Source: Haemophilus haemolyticus (GTDB lineage: Bacteria > Pseudomonadota > Gammaproteobacteria > Enterobacterales > Pasteurellaceae). Taken from it: 64,000 nt of DNA. Shown piece after piece: positions 39,053-47,186 of the stretch. A model generated the notes under the pieces. It saw only the letters and a program-made list of their open reading frames with translations, searched no databases and was not told the origin of the DNA. The stretch is taken from contig NZ_CP031243.1 of the NCBI RefSeq assembly GCF_003352385.1, positions 1,342,501 through 1,406,500 on the forward strand, in the 5' to 3' direction. The position numbers and the translations under genes were made by a program. Positions within the stretch are counted from its first letter, which is position 1, and each line of letters starts with the position of its first letter.

Positions 39053-40267
39053 ATGCTTACATTGGATCAAGCTCGCTCGAAAATGCTCGAACAGATTCCC
39101 TTCCCGACTCAAACTGAATACCTAAATTTACAAGAAGCTGCCAATCGAATTTGTGCAGAAAATGTTATTTCACCTATTAATGTTCCCTCTTTCGATAATT
39201 CAGCAATGGATGGCTATGCTGTACGTTTATCTGATTTACAACAATCTTTAACACTTTCGGTAGCAGGGAAATCTTTTGCAGGTAATCCATTCCAAGGGGA
39301 ATGGCCATCAAAAAGTGCGGTCAGAATTATGACTGGCGCGATGATTCCTGAAGGCGCAGATGCAGTGATAATGCAAGAGCAAGTGACACTCAATGAAGAC
39401 GGAACCGTCACTTTTAGTGAATTGCCTAAACCAAATCAAAACATTCGTCGTATTGGTGAAGATGTAAAGAAAGGCGATGTAGTACTAGAACAAGGCGCAC
39501 CACTCACCCCAGTTTCCTTGCCATTATTAGCCTCTCTAGGCATTGCAGAAGTAAAATGCTATCGCCAATTAAAAGTCGGCGTACTCTCAACTGGCGATGA
39601 ACTTGTCGAAGTCGGCAAGCCATTACAAAGCGGACAAATCTATGACACTAATCGTTTCACCGTAAAATTACTGCTAGAAAAACTAAACTGTGAAGTCATT
39701 GATTTAGGACTATTGCCTGATAATGAAGCTGAATTTGAAAAGGCATTTATTGCCGCACAAAGCCAAGCCGATTTAGTGATTACCAGTGGCGGTGTTTCCG
39801 TTGGTGAAGCGGATTTTACTAAAGCAGTATTAGAAAAAGTAGGCCAAGTAAATTTCTGGAAAATTGCAATCAAACCGGGCAAACCATTCGCTTTTGGTAA
39901 ATTAGAAAATGCTTGGTTCTGTGGTTTACCCGGTAATCCCGTTTCAGCATTAGTGACATTTTATCAACTTGTTCAGCCACTTATTGCGAAACTACAAGGC
40001 CAAACACAATGGAAAAAACCACCGCACTTTTCAGCTATTGCCACAACGAATTTGAAAAAAGCACCTGGCCGTTTAGATTTCCAACGAGGCTTTTATCACA
40101 TCAATGAACAAGGTCAAATTGAAGTGCAATCAGTGGGGTTCCAAGGATCTCATCTCTTTAGCACTTTTGTAAAAAGCAATTGTTTTATCGTGTTAGAACA
40201 AGAACGTAGCAATGTCTCTGCCGGTGAAACGGTGACGATTGAGCCTTTCAATCATTTATTAGGATAA
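39053..40267 (+). CDS. moeA: Molybdopterin molybdenumtransferase
   Basis: Inserts molybdate into adenylylated molybdopterin. 404 residues. Signatures: PSFDNSAMDGYAVR, RIMTGAMIPEGADAVIMQE, GVLSTGDELVEVG, SGGVSVGEADFTKAVL and FGLPGNPVSA-like FCGLPGNPVSALVTFYQL. Ribosome site AAGGA precedes the ATG. moeB follows after three bases, so they are one operon. Confidence 0.97.
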   Translation: MLTLDQARSKMLEQIPFPTQTEYLNLQEAANRICAENVISPINVPSFDNSAMDGYAVRLSDLQQSLTLSVAGKSFAGNPFQGEWPSKSAVRIMTGAMIPEGADAVIMQEQVTLNEDGTVTFSELPKPNQNIRRIGEDVKKGDVVLEQGAPLTPVSLPLLASLGIAEVKCYRQLKVGVLSTGDELVEVGKPLQSGQIYDTNRFTVKLLLEKLNCEVIDLGLLPDNEAEFEKAFIAAQSQADLVITSGGVSVGEADFTKAVLEKVGQVNFWKIAIKPGKPFAFGKLENAWFCGLPGNPVSALVTFYQLVQPLIAKLQGQTQWKKPPHFSAIATTNLKKAPGRLDFQRGFYHINEQGQIEVQSVGFQGSHLFSTFVKSNCFIVLEQERSNVSAGETVTIEPFNHLLG

Positions 40268-40270
40268 AAA

Positions 40271-41002
40271 ATGATCGAACTTAGTCACGAAGAAGAATTG
40301 CGTTATAACCGTCAAATTATTCTTAAAAGCGTAGATTTTGATGGGCAAGAAAAACTTAAAGCAAGCAAAATGCTGATCGTTGGGCTTGGCGGCTTAGGCT
40401 GTGCAGCCAGCCAATATCTCGCAGCAGCAGGTGTTGGAAATTTAACGCTGTTGGATTTCGATACAGTTTCGCTTTCGAATCTTCAACGCCAAGTCTTGCA
40501 CTGTGATGCACGCTTGAATATGCCCAAAGTAGCGTCAGCTAAAATTGCACTCGAACAAATCAATCCACATATAAACATCGAGACGATTAATGCGAAGTTA
40601 GACGAAGAAAAACTCGTAGAAATCATTCCGCACTTTGATATTGTTTTAGATTGTACAGACAATGTAGAAATCCGTAATCAATTGGATCGCCAATGTAATC
40701 ATGCAAAAATTCCTCTGATTTCAGGTGCTGCAATTCGAATGGAAGGTCAGGTTTCCGTTTTCACTTATGAACCGAATACGCCTACTTATCGTGATCTCAG
40801 CAAATTATTCGGACAAAATGTATTAAGCTGTGTGGAAGCTGGCGTGCTTGCACCAATCGTCGGCATTGTGGGCTCGATTCAGGCCTTAGAAGCAATTAAA
40901 GTGCGGTTAAAAATCGGTAAGAATTTATGTGGCCGATTATTGATGATTGATGGTTTTTCGATGAATATCCGAGAAATTAAACTTCCAACCAATATGGAAT
41001 AA
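40271..41002 (+). CDS. moeB: Molybdopterin-synthase adenylyltransferase
   Basis: Activates the small molybdopterin synthase subunit MoaD by adenylylation. 243 residues. ATP-binding GLGGLGCAASQYLAAAGVG is near residue 36, and the family segment NVLSCVEAGVLAPIVGIVGS near 190. The zinc-binding CxxC pairs of E. coli MoeB are missing: TYRDLSKLFG stands where CYRC is expected, and the C-terminus ends IKLPTNME without CxVC. This seems to be the Haemophilus form. Confidence 0.95.
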   Translation: MIELSHEEELRYNRQIILKSVDFDGQEKLKASKMLIVGLGGLGCAASQYLAAAGVGNLTLLDFDTVSLSNLQRQVLHCDARLNMPKVASAKIALEQINPHINIETINAKLDEEKLVEIIPHFDIVLDCTDNVEIRNQLDRQCNHAKIPLISGAAIRMEGQVSVFTYEPNTPTYRDLSKLFGQNVLSCVEAGVLAPIVGIVGSIQALEAIKVRLKIGKNLCGRLLMIDGFSMNIREIKLPTNME

Positions 41003-41066
41003 AACGCTTAAAAAGAGAAAAATTTAACCGTACTTTTATTAACCATAACCTTTACAACAAAACACT

Positions 41067-41390
41067 ATGACAACAGAAATTAAAAAACTTGATCCCGATA
41101 CAGCCATTGATATTGCTTACGATATTTTCTTAGAAATGGCTGGAGAAAATTTAGATCCTGCTGATATTCTTTTATTCAATTTACAATTTGAAGAACGCGG
41201 TGGTGTGGAATTTGTTGAAACCGCCGATAATTGGGAAGAAGAAATTGGTGTACTAATTGACCCAGAAGAATACGCTGAAGTGTGGGTGGGCTTAGTCAAT
41301 GAGCAAGATGAAATGGATGATGTCTTTGCTAAATTCTTAATTTCTCACCGAGAAGAAGATCGCGAATTTCACGTTATTTGGAAAAAGTAA
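41067..41390 (+). CDS. yciU: YciU/HI1450 family acidic DNA-mimic protein
   Basis: 107 residues, strongly acidic throughout ([31 protein letters not shown]), nearly identical as far as I recall to H. influenzae HI1450. That protein was solved as a putative double-stranded-DNA mimic that may compete for DNA-binding proteins such as HU. Cytoplasmic. Stands alone downstream of moeB; terminator follows. Confidence 0.92.
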   Translation: MTTEIKKLDPDTAIDIAYDIFLEMAGENLDPADILLFNLQFEERGGVEFVETADNWEEEIGVLIDPEEYAEVWVGLVNEQDEMDDVFAKFLISHREEDREFHVIWKK

Positions 41391-41405
41391 CGATAACCTA
41401 AAAAT

Positions 41406-41433
41406 AAGGGAAATCATCTGATTTCCCTTTTTC
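41406..41433 (+). terminator. Terminator between yciU and lysO
   Basis: AAGGGAAATC, ATCT, GATTTCCCTT is a perfect 10-base stem followed by TTTC. Convergent genes on both sides could share it. Confidence 0.8.
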
Positions 41434-41457
41434 TTTTCTCTTAAAATTAACGCGCTA

Positions 41458-42375
41458 TTAAATTGGAAAACTCGAGAAAAAGACTAATAACAGCGGTGGT
41501 AATAAATTTGTCACCATACCAAAAGAAATGGCGATAGGCGTTACTTCAATTCCACCTGATTTTTGAATAATAGGCAATGTACAATCTAATGCCGTTGCGC
41601 CTGTAATCCCAATAGCTGTAGAGCGATAATGTTGCATAAACAGTGGAATTAAAAATAAACTCAAAATTTCACGCGATAAATCATTGAAAAAGGCAATACT
41701 ACCCTGCATCGGCCCCCAAGCATTTGTCAGCACAACACTTGATAAAGAATACCAACCGAATCCCGATGAAAAGGCTAAACCTTGAGTAATCGGCATACTT
41801 AGAAAAAATGCTGAAATAACGCCACCAACTAAAGAACTTAAGGTAAAAATCGCCCCCATCATTAAACCTTGCTTATTTAGCAAGACTTCTTTCAAGGAAA
41901 TTCCATTATTGCGAAGCTGAATCCCAACCAAAAAGATCAAAGCAATAAGCACGTAAAGATTGGAACCATGTGGGAAATGCAACCAATCATTGCATAACCA
42001 ACCTAAAACAATGCCGATAATCACCGCACTTAATAATTTAATTGAGTCTATTAACGAACGCCAACGAGATGGCAATTCTCCCTGTAAATAATTAACAGGC
42101 TTAGGCAAAGTGCGGTCATAAATAGCCAAGCCTATGATATTACAAGTCATAATAATAGCGGACAGCCCTAAAGCTGTCATACCAATAATTGGCAATTTTT
42201 GTTCTAAATGCTCTAATTGCCCTAGCATAAACCCCATCATAAATAAAATGACGTAAAGCAATAACATCACAATTTTATTAATGAATGCCAAGGCATTTTG
42301 ATTCTGTATTTTGACTAAATAACCCAACATCATCGGCACAAGCACGATAAGCAATCCGTTAATAATTTCTTCCAT
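41458..42375 (-). CDS. lysO: LysO-type lysine exporter (DUF340 family)
   Basis: 305 residues with about eight to ten hydrophobic helices, inner membrane. Family segments seen: IFLVGIQLRNNGISLKEVLL, FSSGFGWYSLSSVVLTNAWG and STAIGITGATALDCTLPIIQ, which align with E. coli LysO (YbjE). It exports lysine and toxic analogues. Stands alone on the minus strand. Confidence 0.88.
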   Translation of the reverse strand: MEEIINGLLIVLVPMMLGYLVKIQNQNALAFINKIVMLLLYVILFMMGFMLGQLEHLEQKLPIIGMTALGLSAIIMTCNIIGLAIYDRTLPKPVNYLQGELPSRWRSLIDSIKLLSAVIIGIVLGWLCNDWLHFPHGSNLYVLIALIFLVGIQLRNNGISLKEVLLNKQGLMMGAIFTLSSLVGGVISAFFLSMPITQGLAFSSGFGWYSLSSVVLTNAWGPMQGSIAFFNDLSREILSLFLIPLFMQHYRSTAIGITGATALDCTLPIIQKSGGIEVTPIAISFGMVTNLLPPLLLVFFSSFPI

Positions 42376-42581
42376 TGTTTTCCTTTTTGTAGATCACTGC
42401 ACTTTATTTAATTTTTAAAGATAATTTGAATAAATATTACAGTAAAAATAAAAATTACTTATACAAGCAATAAAATCATACTGCTTATAATATATATTTT
42501 TTATCAATCTACCAAATGCTCAATGTACAAACGCCAATCTTAGATACTTTGTCTCTTTACTCTGTAAAAATGGAATATAAA

Positions 42582-42605
42582 AAGCGGCTTAAAAATAAGC
42601 CGCTT
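42582..42605 (-). terminator. Terminator of the msrAB-ccdA-tlpA operon
   Basis: AAGCGGCTTA and TAAGCCGCTT form a 10-base stem with a four-base loop; on the minus strand TTTTTATA follows. Seven bases beyond the tlpA-like stop. Confidence 0.8.
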
Positions 42606-42612
42606 GTCATCG

Positions 42613-43083
42613 TTATTTTTCAGCAAACGCTCGAATTTGTTCTGCACCCAAATGTCCCGGTACGGTTTTTTTCAGGTTTAAATCGCTATCTAAAAAGAGA
42701 TTAAACGGATAGCCACGCACTCTTGCTTTGTCTATAATTTCGCCTTTTTCATCTAAAAGCACCGTGATATTTTTATATTCCAATCCTTTGTACCATTCAA
42801 TAAAATCAGCGGTGTCTTTTTCGCCTTTGTGATCGGGCGAAACAATGGTAATCACTTCAAAGTTGCGATCTTTTTCCGCACTTAAATCATCAATTTCAGC
42901 TAATCCTGCCAAACAAATTGGACACCAAGATGCCCACATTTTTACATACACAGGTTTGCCTTTATATTGGCTTAAAGTAACTGGCTGATTGTTTAAATCT
43001 TTGAGTTGCACATCCGCCAAATTAGTTTGTGCAAAAGCGTTCAGGCTTAATGCCATTAGAAATATTGATAGTAGTTTTTTCAT
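42613..43083 (-). CDS. Periplasmic TlpA/thioredoxin-like protein
   Basis: 156 residues. Signal peptide cleaved after SLNAFA (about 18), then a thioredoxin fold with active site WASWCPIC and cis-Pro region RGYPFNLFLD. It most likely carries electrons from the CcdA-like membrane protein encoded just upstream to the exported MsrAB, the same job as the N-terminal thioredoxin domain of Neisseria PilB/MsrAB. Third gene of the operon, 41 bases after ccdA. Confidence 0.9.
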   Translation of the reverse strand: MKKLLSIFLMALSLNAFAQTNLADVQLKDLNNQPVTLSQYKGKPVYVKMWASWCPICLAGLAEIDDLSAEKDRNFEVITIVSPDHKGEKDTADFIEWYKGLEYKNITVLLDEKGEIIDKARVRGYPFNLFLDSDLNLKKTVPGHLGAEQIRAFAEK

Positions 43084-43124
43084 TGCTTTTTCCTTTTATA
43101 AATTTCTTTTGTTGAGATTATGTT

Positions 43125-43766
43125 TTACGAAAAATTATTCGTAATCAATAAAATGCCCATCACGATAATTAAAATTCCGCCACCGATTTTAAATTTGTCT
43201 AAGTGTTTATTTAACCCTTTGGCTCGTTTTAGCAAGCTATCAGAGAAAAACGAGAATAAAACAAAGGGAGTTGCCAAACCAAGGACATAAACAAACATCA
43301 TTGATGCACCGTAAAGTGCAGAGCCTTCATCGCCTGATAAAGCTAACACGGAAGCCAGAATCGGGCCAATACAAGGCGTCCAACCAAGACTAAACGTTAA
43401 ACCAAGCACAAATGCCTCAAGTGCGGTTGATTTTCCTGATGTTTTAATTTCCACCAATTTCGTGCGTTCCAATAAGCCAATTTTGAAAATGCCAAGTTGA
43501 TGAATACCCAAAATAATCACGATAACGCCAGCGATAATGCGGGTGGTGTTACTAAATAAAATATTCCCTAAAAAGCCAAAACTAAAGCCTAAACTGACAA
43601 ATGTAAGGGAAAGCCCTAAAATAAATAAAAAAGTATTCAGGACTTTTTTACCGCCTTTACTCAAAATACCAAAATAAATTGGGATAATCGGGAAAATACA
43701 AGGCGAAAGAAAAGAAGCAAGCCCCGCTAAAAATACAGTTCCAATAAGGAGTTGTTGATCTAACAT
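43125..43766 (-). CDS. CcdA-family thiol electron transporter
   Basis: 213 residues with six predicted membrane helices. The two conserved cysteines lie in FLSPCIFPIIPIYFG and LGWTPCIGPILA, the CcdA/DsbD-beta signatures. It moves electrons from cytoplasmic thioredoxin across the membrane, here to the TlpA-like protein. The gene starts 11 bases after msrAB ends. Called ccdA in some annotations, though cytochrome maturation is probably not its role here. Confidence 0.9.
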   Translation of the reverse strand: MLDQQLLIGTVFLAGLASFLSPCIFPIIPIYFGILSKGGKKVLNTFLFILGLSLTFVSLGFSFGFLGNILFSNTTRIIAGVIVIILGIHQLGIFKIGLLERTKLVEIKTSGKSTALEAFVLGLTFSLGWTPCIGPILASVLALSGDEGSALYGASMMFVYVLGLATPFVLFSFFSDSLLKRAKGLNKHLDKFKIGGGILIIVMGILLITNNFS

Positions 43767-43777
43767 CCTACACCTCC

Positions 43778-44839
43778 TTATTTTTTAATGGATTGAATCA
43801 AATATCCGTATCCTGCCTTTTCCATTTCAGCTAACGGAATAAATTTAATTGATGCACTGTTAATGCAATAACGCAAACCGCCTTTATCTTTCGGGCCGTC
43901 ATCAAATACGTGACCTAAATGAGCATTGCCCGCACGGCTTAACACTTCGGTACGTTTCATATTGAAGCTGTTGTCAGTTTCATAATGCACTACATCTTTA
44001 ATGATCGGTTTCGTAAAACTCGGCCAGCCACAACCTGATTCAAATTTATCATTTGAAGAGAAAACAGGCTCGCCTGTGGTGACATCAACATAAATACCGG
44101 GTTGGAAATTATCCCAATATTCGTTACTGAAAGAGCGTTCAGTATGTTTATTTTGAGTAACGGAATATTGCAACGGCGTTAATTTCGCTTTGAGTTCTGC
44201 ATCACTCGGTTTCGGATAATCTTTTTCGTCAATCACAGGTTCATCTGCTTTGGTAATATCAATATGGCAATAACCATTTGGATTTTTCTTCAAATAATCC
44301 TGATGATATTCTTCCGCTATGATGTAATTTTTAAGCGGCTGCACCTCAATTTGCACTGTTTTTTTATATTTGGTTTGAAGCTGGGCGAGTGCTTGTTCGA
44401 TCACCGCTTTATCTGCCCCATCTTGATAATAAATCCCTGTGCGATATTGTCTACCACGATCGTTACCTTGTTTGTTTACACTCGTTGGATCAATCACTTT
44501 AAAATAATATTGCAATAATTTATCGAGGGAAATTTGATTTGCATCGTAAGTGACTTTTACGGTTTCTGCGTGATCAGTTACGCCAATCATCTGATAACTA
44601 GTTTTCTCCGTATTACCATTAGCATAGCCAGAAATCGCATCTTTCACGCCGTGAATACGCTCCATATATGCTTCCATACCCCAGAAACAGCCACCAGCAA
44701 GATAAATTTCACGAATATTTTGCGTATTTTCCATTGCCATTTTTTGTTCTCCAGATGATGATGTTGAATTTTGTATTGCTAAAGTTGGTGTTGCACAGCA
44801 AAGTGCGGTAATAAATAGAAATGTTTTTGATAGTTTCAT
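43778..44839 (-). CDS. msrAB: Secreted bifunctional methionine sulfoxide reductase MsrA-MsrB
   Basis: Reduces both S and R forms of methionine sulfoxide in exported proteins. 353 residues: signal peptide ([17 protein letters not shown]), MsrA domain with catalytic Cys51 in [18 protein letters not shown], and MsrB domain from about 215 with [12 protein letters not shown] and catalytic Cys325 in [13 protein letters not shown]. Promoter at 44879-44907 matches that of the Met-rich peptide gene (see findings). First gene of a three-gene operon with its membrane and periplasmic electron donors. Confidence 0.95.
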   Translation of the reverse strand: MKLSKTFLFITALCCATPTLAIQNSTSSSGEQKMAMENTQNIREIYLAGGCFWGMEAYMERIHGVKDAISGYANGNTEKTSYQMIGVTDHAETVKVTYDANQISLDKLLQYYFKVIDPTSVNKQGNDRGRQYRTGIYYQDGADKAVIEQALAQLQTKYKKTVQIEVQPLKNYIIAEEYHQDYLKKNPNGYCHIDITKADEPVIDEKDYPKPSDAELKAKLTPLQYSVTQNKHTERSFSNEYWDNFQPGIYVDVTTGEPVFSSNDKFESGCGWPSFTKPIIKDVVHYETDNSFNMKRTEVLSRAGNAHLGHVFDDGPKDKGGLRYCINSASIKFIPLAEMEKAGYGYLIQSIKK

Positions 44840-44878
44840 TGTTTTTCCTTATGATGTGAAAATTAACGTTACATAAGG

Positions 44879-44907
44879 TTAGACGGCGGATAATTCGATT
44901 TCTTACA
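44879..44907 (-). promoter_or_regulatory. Predicted ECF-sigma promoter of msrAB
   Basis: On the minus strand: TGTAAGAAAT, 12 bases, CGTCTAA. CGTCTAA has the CGTC typical of ECF -10 elements. The same two blocks with the same 12-base spacing occur upstream of the Met-rich peptide gene. The -10 block ends 39 bases before the ATG. Confidence 0.7.
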
Positions 44908-45014
44908 GATTTTTGTAAAATTTTTAAAGAAATTGACTAAAATCCATTGTTATAACCAATAATAAAGAGCTAAAACACACTATTTCTCCCTCTTTTCTAA
45001 GGTAAAAAATCTAT

Positions 45015-45878
45015 ATGCAATCATATTCCACTCCTTCGCTTTATCACAAAGCGATTAGTTTTATGGTATCAGCGTACTTTTCCATTACCTTGATGAATGT
45101 ATTTGTCAAAACCGCTTCTCAAACAATCCCTGCCAGTGAAACCTTATTTTCTCGCTTTTTAATCGGCTTGTTTTTCTTACTACCTTTCGTGATTAAAGAT
45201 CGCGATTTTAAAGTAGATACCCGTCAATGGAAATTTTTAATCCTGCGGAATGCCGCGGGTGTATCGAGCATGTTGATTAACTTTTATGTTGTGAAGTTCT
45301 TACCGCTTTCCATCGCTGTCTTATTGATGAATACCTCTGCCCTATTTATCCCGATTTTATTGCTCTTTTTCCATCAAAAAACACCGCTTAATGTACTTTT
45401 GTGTAGCTTAATCGGTTTTCTTGGCGTTTCCATTATTTTACTCACCAATCACAATGGCAATGTTGATCCTATTTATGTGCTGATTGGGTTATCTGGTGCT
45501 GTATTGGCAGGAATGGCATTTATTGGCTTACAAGAATTAAACAAACACAACACACCAAAAAATATCGTATTTTATTTTCATCTGATTGGCACGCTCATGC
45601 TACCAATCTTCTTTATTAACCAATGGAAAATTCCTAATTTATATGAGCTTGGTTTATTGCTATTAGTGGGCGGATTTGGATTGATTTTCCAATTATTGCT
45701 CACTCGTGCTTTTAGATATGCACCAGCCAACGTTATTACTCCTTTTGCTTTCACTGGTGTCATTTTCTCTAGCGTTTTCGACTGGCTCTTTTGGCATCAT
45801 ACGCCTAACCTCTATTTTTGGTTCGGCGCAGTTGTAATTGTGGGAGCGGTAAGTTTATTGGCAAAAATGAAGAAATAA
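45015..45878 (+). CDS. DMT-superfamily (EamA) transporter
   Basis: 287 residues, ten predicted helices in two EamA halves: residues about 12-145 and 155-285 (RFLIGLFFLLPFVI, FSSVFDWLFWHHTPNLYFW). Inner-membrane drug/metabolite carrier; substrate not deducible. Divergent from msrAB; no link to the repair operon is visible beyond position. Confidence 0.85.
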   Translation: MQSYSTPSLYHKAISFMVSAYFSITLMNVFVKTASQTIPASETLFSRFLIGLFFLLPFVIKDRDFKVDTRQWKFLILRNAAGVSSMLINFYVVKFLPLSIAVLLMNTSALFIPILLLFFHQKTPLNVLLCSLIGFLGVSIILLTNHNGNVDPIYVLIGLSGAVLAGMAFIGLQELNKHNTPKNIVFYFHLIGTLMLPIFFINQWKIPNLYELGLLLLVGGFGLIFQLLLTRAFRYAPANVITPFAFTGVIFSSVFDWLFWHHTPNLYFWFGAVVIVGAVSLLAKMKK

Positions 45879-45979
45879 ACACTTTATTTATAAGAATATT
45901 AAATTCAGTACGATTAGGTTATAGCTGGCTCAATAAAGTGCGGTGAAAAGTAACGGTGTTTTTCACACTGTCAAAATTC

Positions 45980-46153
45980 CTAATGTGAATCTTTAAATTT
46001 CTTCATCATCATACTTAAGGTTTTGCAATTTCGTTGAAAACGACGGCAATGAGGGCAAGTTAACAAATGCATTTTTAAACCCATTTTTTCTTGCAGTTCT
46101 AATGGTCGCTCATGAGAATCAGAAATCATTCGAGTGGCTTGGCGACAACGCAT
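45980..46153 (-). CDS. Small zinc-type anti-sigma factor (HxxxCxxC)
   Basis: 57 residues, from ATG 46153 with AGGAGA seven bases upstream, nine bases after the sigma gene stop. It reads MRCRQATRMISDSHERPLEL and continues with HLLTCPHCRRFQ, containing His30-x3-Cys34-x2-Cys37 (numbering approximate), the ZAS motif of zinc anti-sigma factors such as ChrR. No membrane segment, so probably cytoplasmic and redox-sensing. Its place after an ECF sigma gene is the usual arrangement. Short for the class: only the sigma-binding zinc part is present. Confidence 0.8.
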   Translation of the reverse strand: MRCRQATRMISDSHERPLELQEKMGLKMHLLTCPHCRRFQRNCKTLSMMMKKFKDSH

Positions 46154-46162
46154 AATTTTCTC

Positions 46163-46708
46163 CTAAAGTTTTTTTGATAAACAATTTTGCAACTGCAAAC
46201 GAGCTCGATAAAGTGTGGTATGCAAGTTGGATGTAGTAAGCTGAGTTTCTTGACAAATTTCATCCGATGACAGTTCTAAAAACTCTCTCATCATAAAAAT
46301 TTTGGCATGTTTAGCGGGTAAACAAGTCAGGCAAGTTTCAAAAATCAACCAAAACTCATCAGAATACACTGTTTCCTCTTCGCCCTGTAATTCGCTCGGA
46401 TAATATTCTATATTCCAATGCCCTGTATCATCAAAAAATGTATTAGTTGACTGTTCATCTTCAATCTCACTTTCTAATACAAAGCGTCCTTTCTGGCGAA
46501 GATAATCAATAATTTTATTTTTTAGAATGGCAAAAACCCAAGTTTTAAAAGCAGCTTGATGTTTAAAATTCGCGAGATTGTTAAATGCACTTAAAAATGC
46601 TTCTTGTACTAAATCCTCAGCAAGATCGGCATGGTGCAACTGTAACATTGCAAATTTCAGCATCTGCGTACGAATTTGTTGGAGCTCCATATCAGAAATA
46701 GCATTCAT
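46163..46708 (-). CDS. ECF-type RNA polymerase sigma factor
   Basis: 181 residues. Region 2 spans about 20-85 (DLVQEAFLSAFNNLANF, FKTWVFAILKNKIIDYLRQ) and region 4 about 120-178 (FMMREFLELSSDEICQETQL, LYRARLQLQNCL). In between is an acidic insertion (residues 80-115). It is the second sigma factor called RpoE2 in some Haemophilus work. Co-transcribed with a zinc anti-sigma factor and divergent from the Met-rich peptide gene, which it probably transcribes together with msrAB. Confidence 0.92.
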   Translation of the reverse strand: MNAISDMELQQIRTQMLKFAMLQLHHADLAEDLVQEAFLSAFNNLANFKHQAAFKTWVFAILKNKIIDYLRQKGRFVLESEIEDEQSTNTFFDDTGHWNIEYYPSELQGEEETVYSDEFWLIFETCLTCLPAKHAKIFMMREFLELSSDEICQETQLTTSNLHTTLYRARLQLQNCLSKKL

Positions 46709-46729
46709 TTTAATTCCTTTAAAATTTTT

Positions 46730-46758
46730 TGTAAGAAATGAAAGAGTTTTTCGTCTAA
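46730..46758 (+). promoter_or_regulatory. Predicted ECF-sigma promoter of the Met-rich peptide gene
   Basis: TGTAAGAAAT, 12 bases, CGTCTAA, identical in blocks and spacing to the msrAB promoter while the spacers differ (GAAAGAGTTTTT here, CGAATTATCCGC there). The -10 block ends 61 bases before the ATG. Confidence 0.7.
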
Positions 46759-46819
46759 TAGCATGAAAGAAACTATTTCTTTCAATACTATTTTTACCAC
46801 TTAAACAAGGAAATTTAAA

Positions 46820-47119
46820 ATGAAAAATATTACATTCAAAAGTGCAATCTTAGGTATGGCTATGTTATTTGGTGTAACAACCGTTTATGCAGAAGAAATG
46901 AAATCTGATGCCATGCCAATGAAATCAGAACCGATGATGAATACCCCAATGAAAAAAATGATGGAATCAGATGATATGAAAATGCACTCTGACCACATGA
47001 TGAAATCCGACAATATGATGAAGTCTGATGAAATGGGCATGAAATCTGATATGAAAATGAAATCTGATAAAAAGATGAAATCAAATAAAAAAATGAAAAT
47101 GACAAAAGAAAAAATGTAA
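46820..47119 (+). CDS. Secreted methionine-rich peptide
   Basis: 99 residues. Signal peptide cleaved after TTVYA (about 24), leaving a mature chain of about 75 residues with about 22 Met, plus many Lys, Ser and Asp in degenerate M-K-S-D repeats. It has no cysteine or folded-domain look. Such peptides can act as sacrificial oxidant sinks, regenerated by periplasmic Msr, as reported for MrpX of Azospira. The ECF promoter shared with msrAB supports that role. Metal (copper) binding by Met residues is an alternative. Two long minus-strand frames over it are shadows of the repeat. Confidence 0.88.
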   Translation: MKNITFKSAILGMAMLFGVTTVYAEEMKSDAMPMKSEPMMNTPMKKMMESDDMKMHSDHMMKSDNMMKSDEMGMKSDMKMKSDKKMKSNKKMKMTKEKM

Positions 47120-47132
47120 AGAACAGTCTGTA

Positions 47133-47173
47133 AAAGTGCGGTAAAAAATCTCACAAATTTTTCACCGCACTTT
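47133..47173. terminator. Bidirectional uptake-signal terminator between Met-rich gene and rng
   Basis: AAAGTGCGGTAAAAAAT pairs with ATTTTTCACCGCACTTT apart from one mismatch. It can end both converging transcripts. Confidence 0.8.
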
Positions 47174-47186
47174 ATTGAAATAGAGT

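Noticed and set aside
42516..42704. Plus-strand frame overlapping the tlpA-like gene
   Set aside because: It runs through the terminator hairpin and antisense to the tlpA-like gene, with no convincing ribosome site.
46860..47154. Two long minus-strand frames opposite the Met-rich peptide gene
   Set aside because: They are low-complexity shadows (Ser/Ile/Phe repeats) of the M-K-S-D-coding repeats and have no ribosome site.
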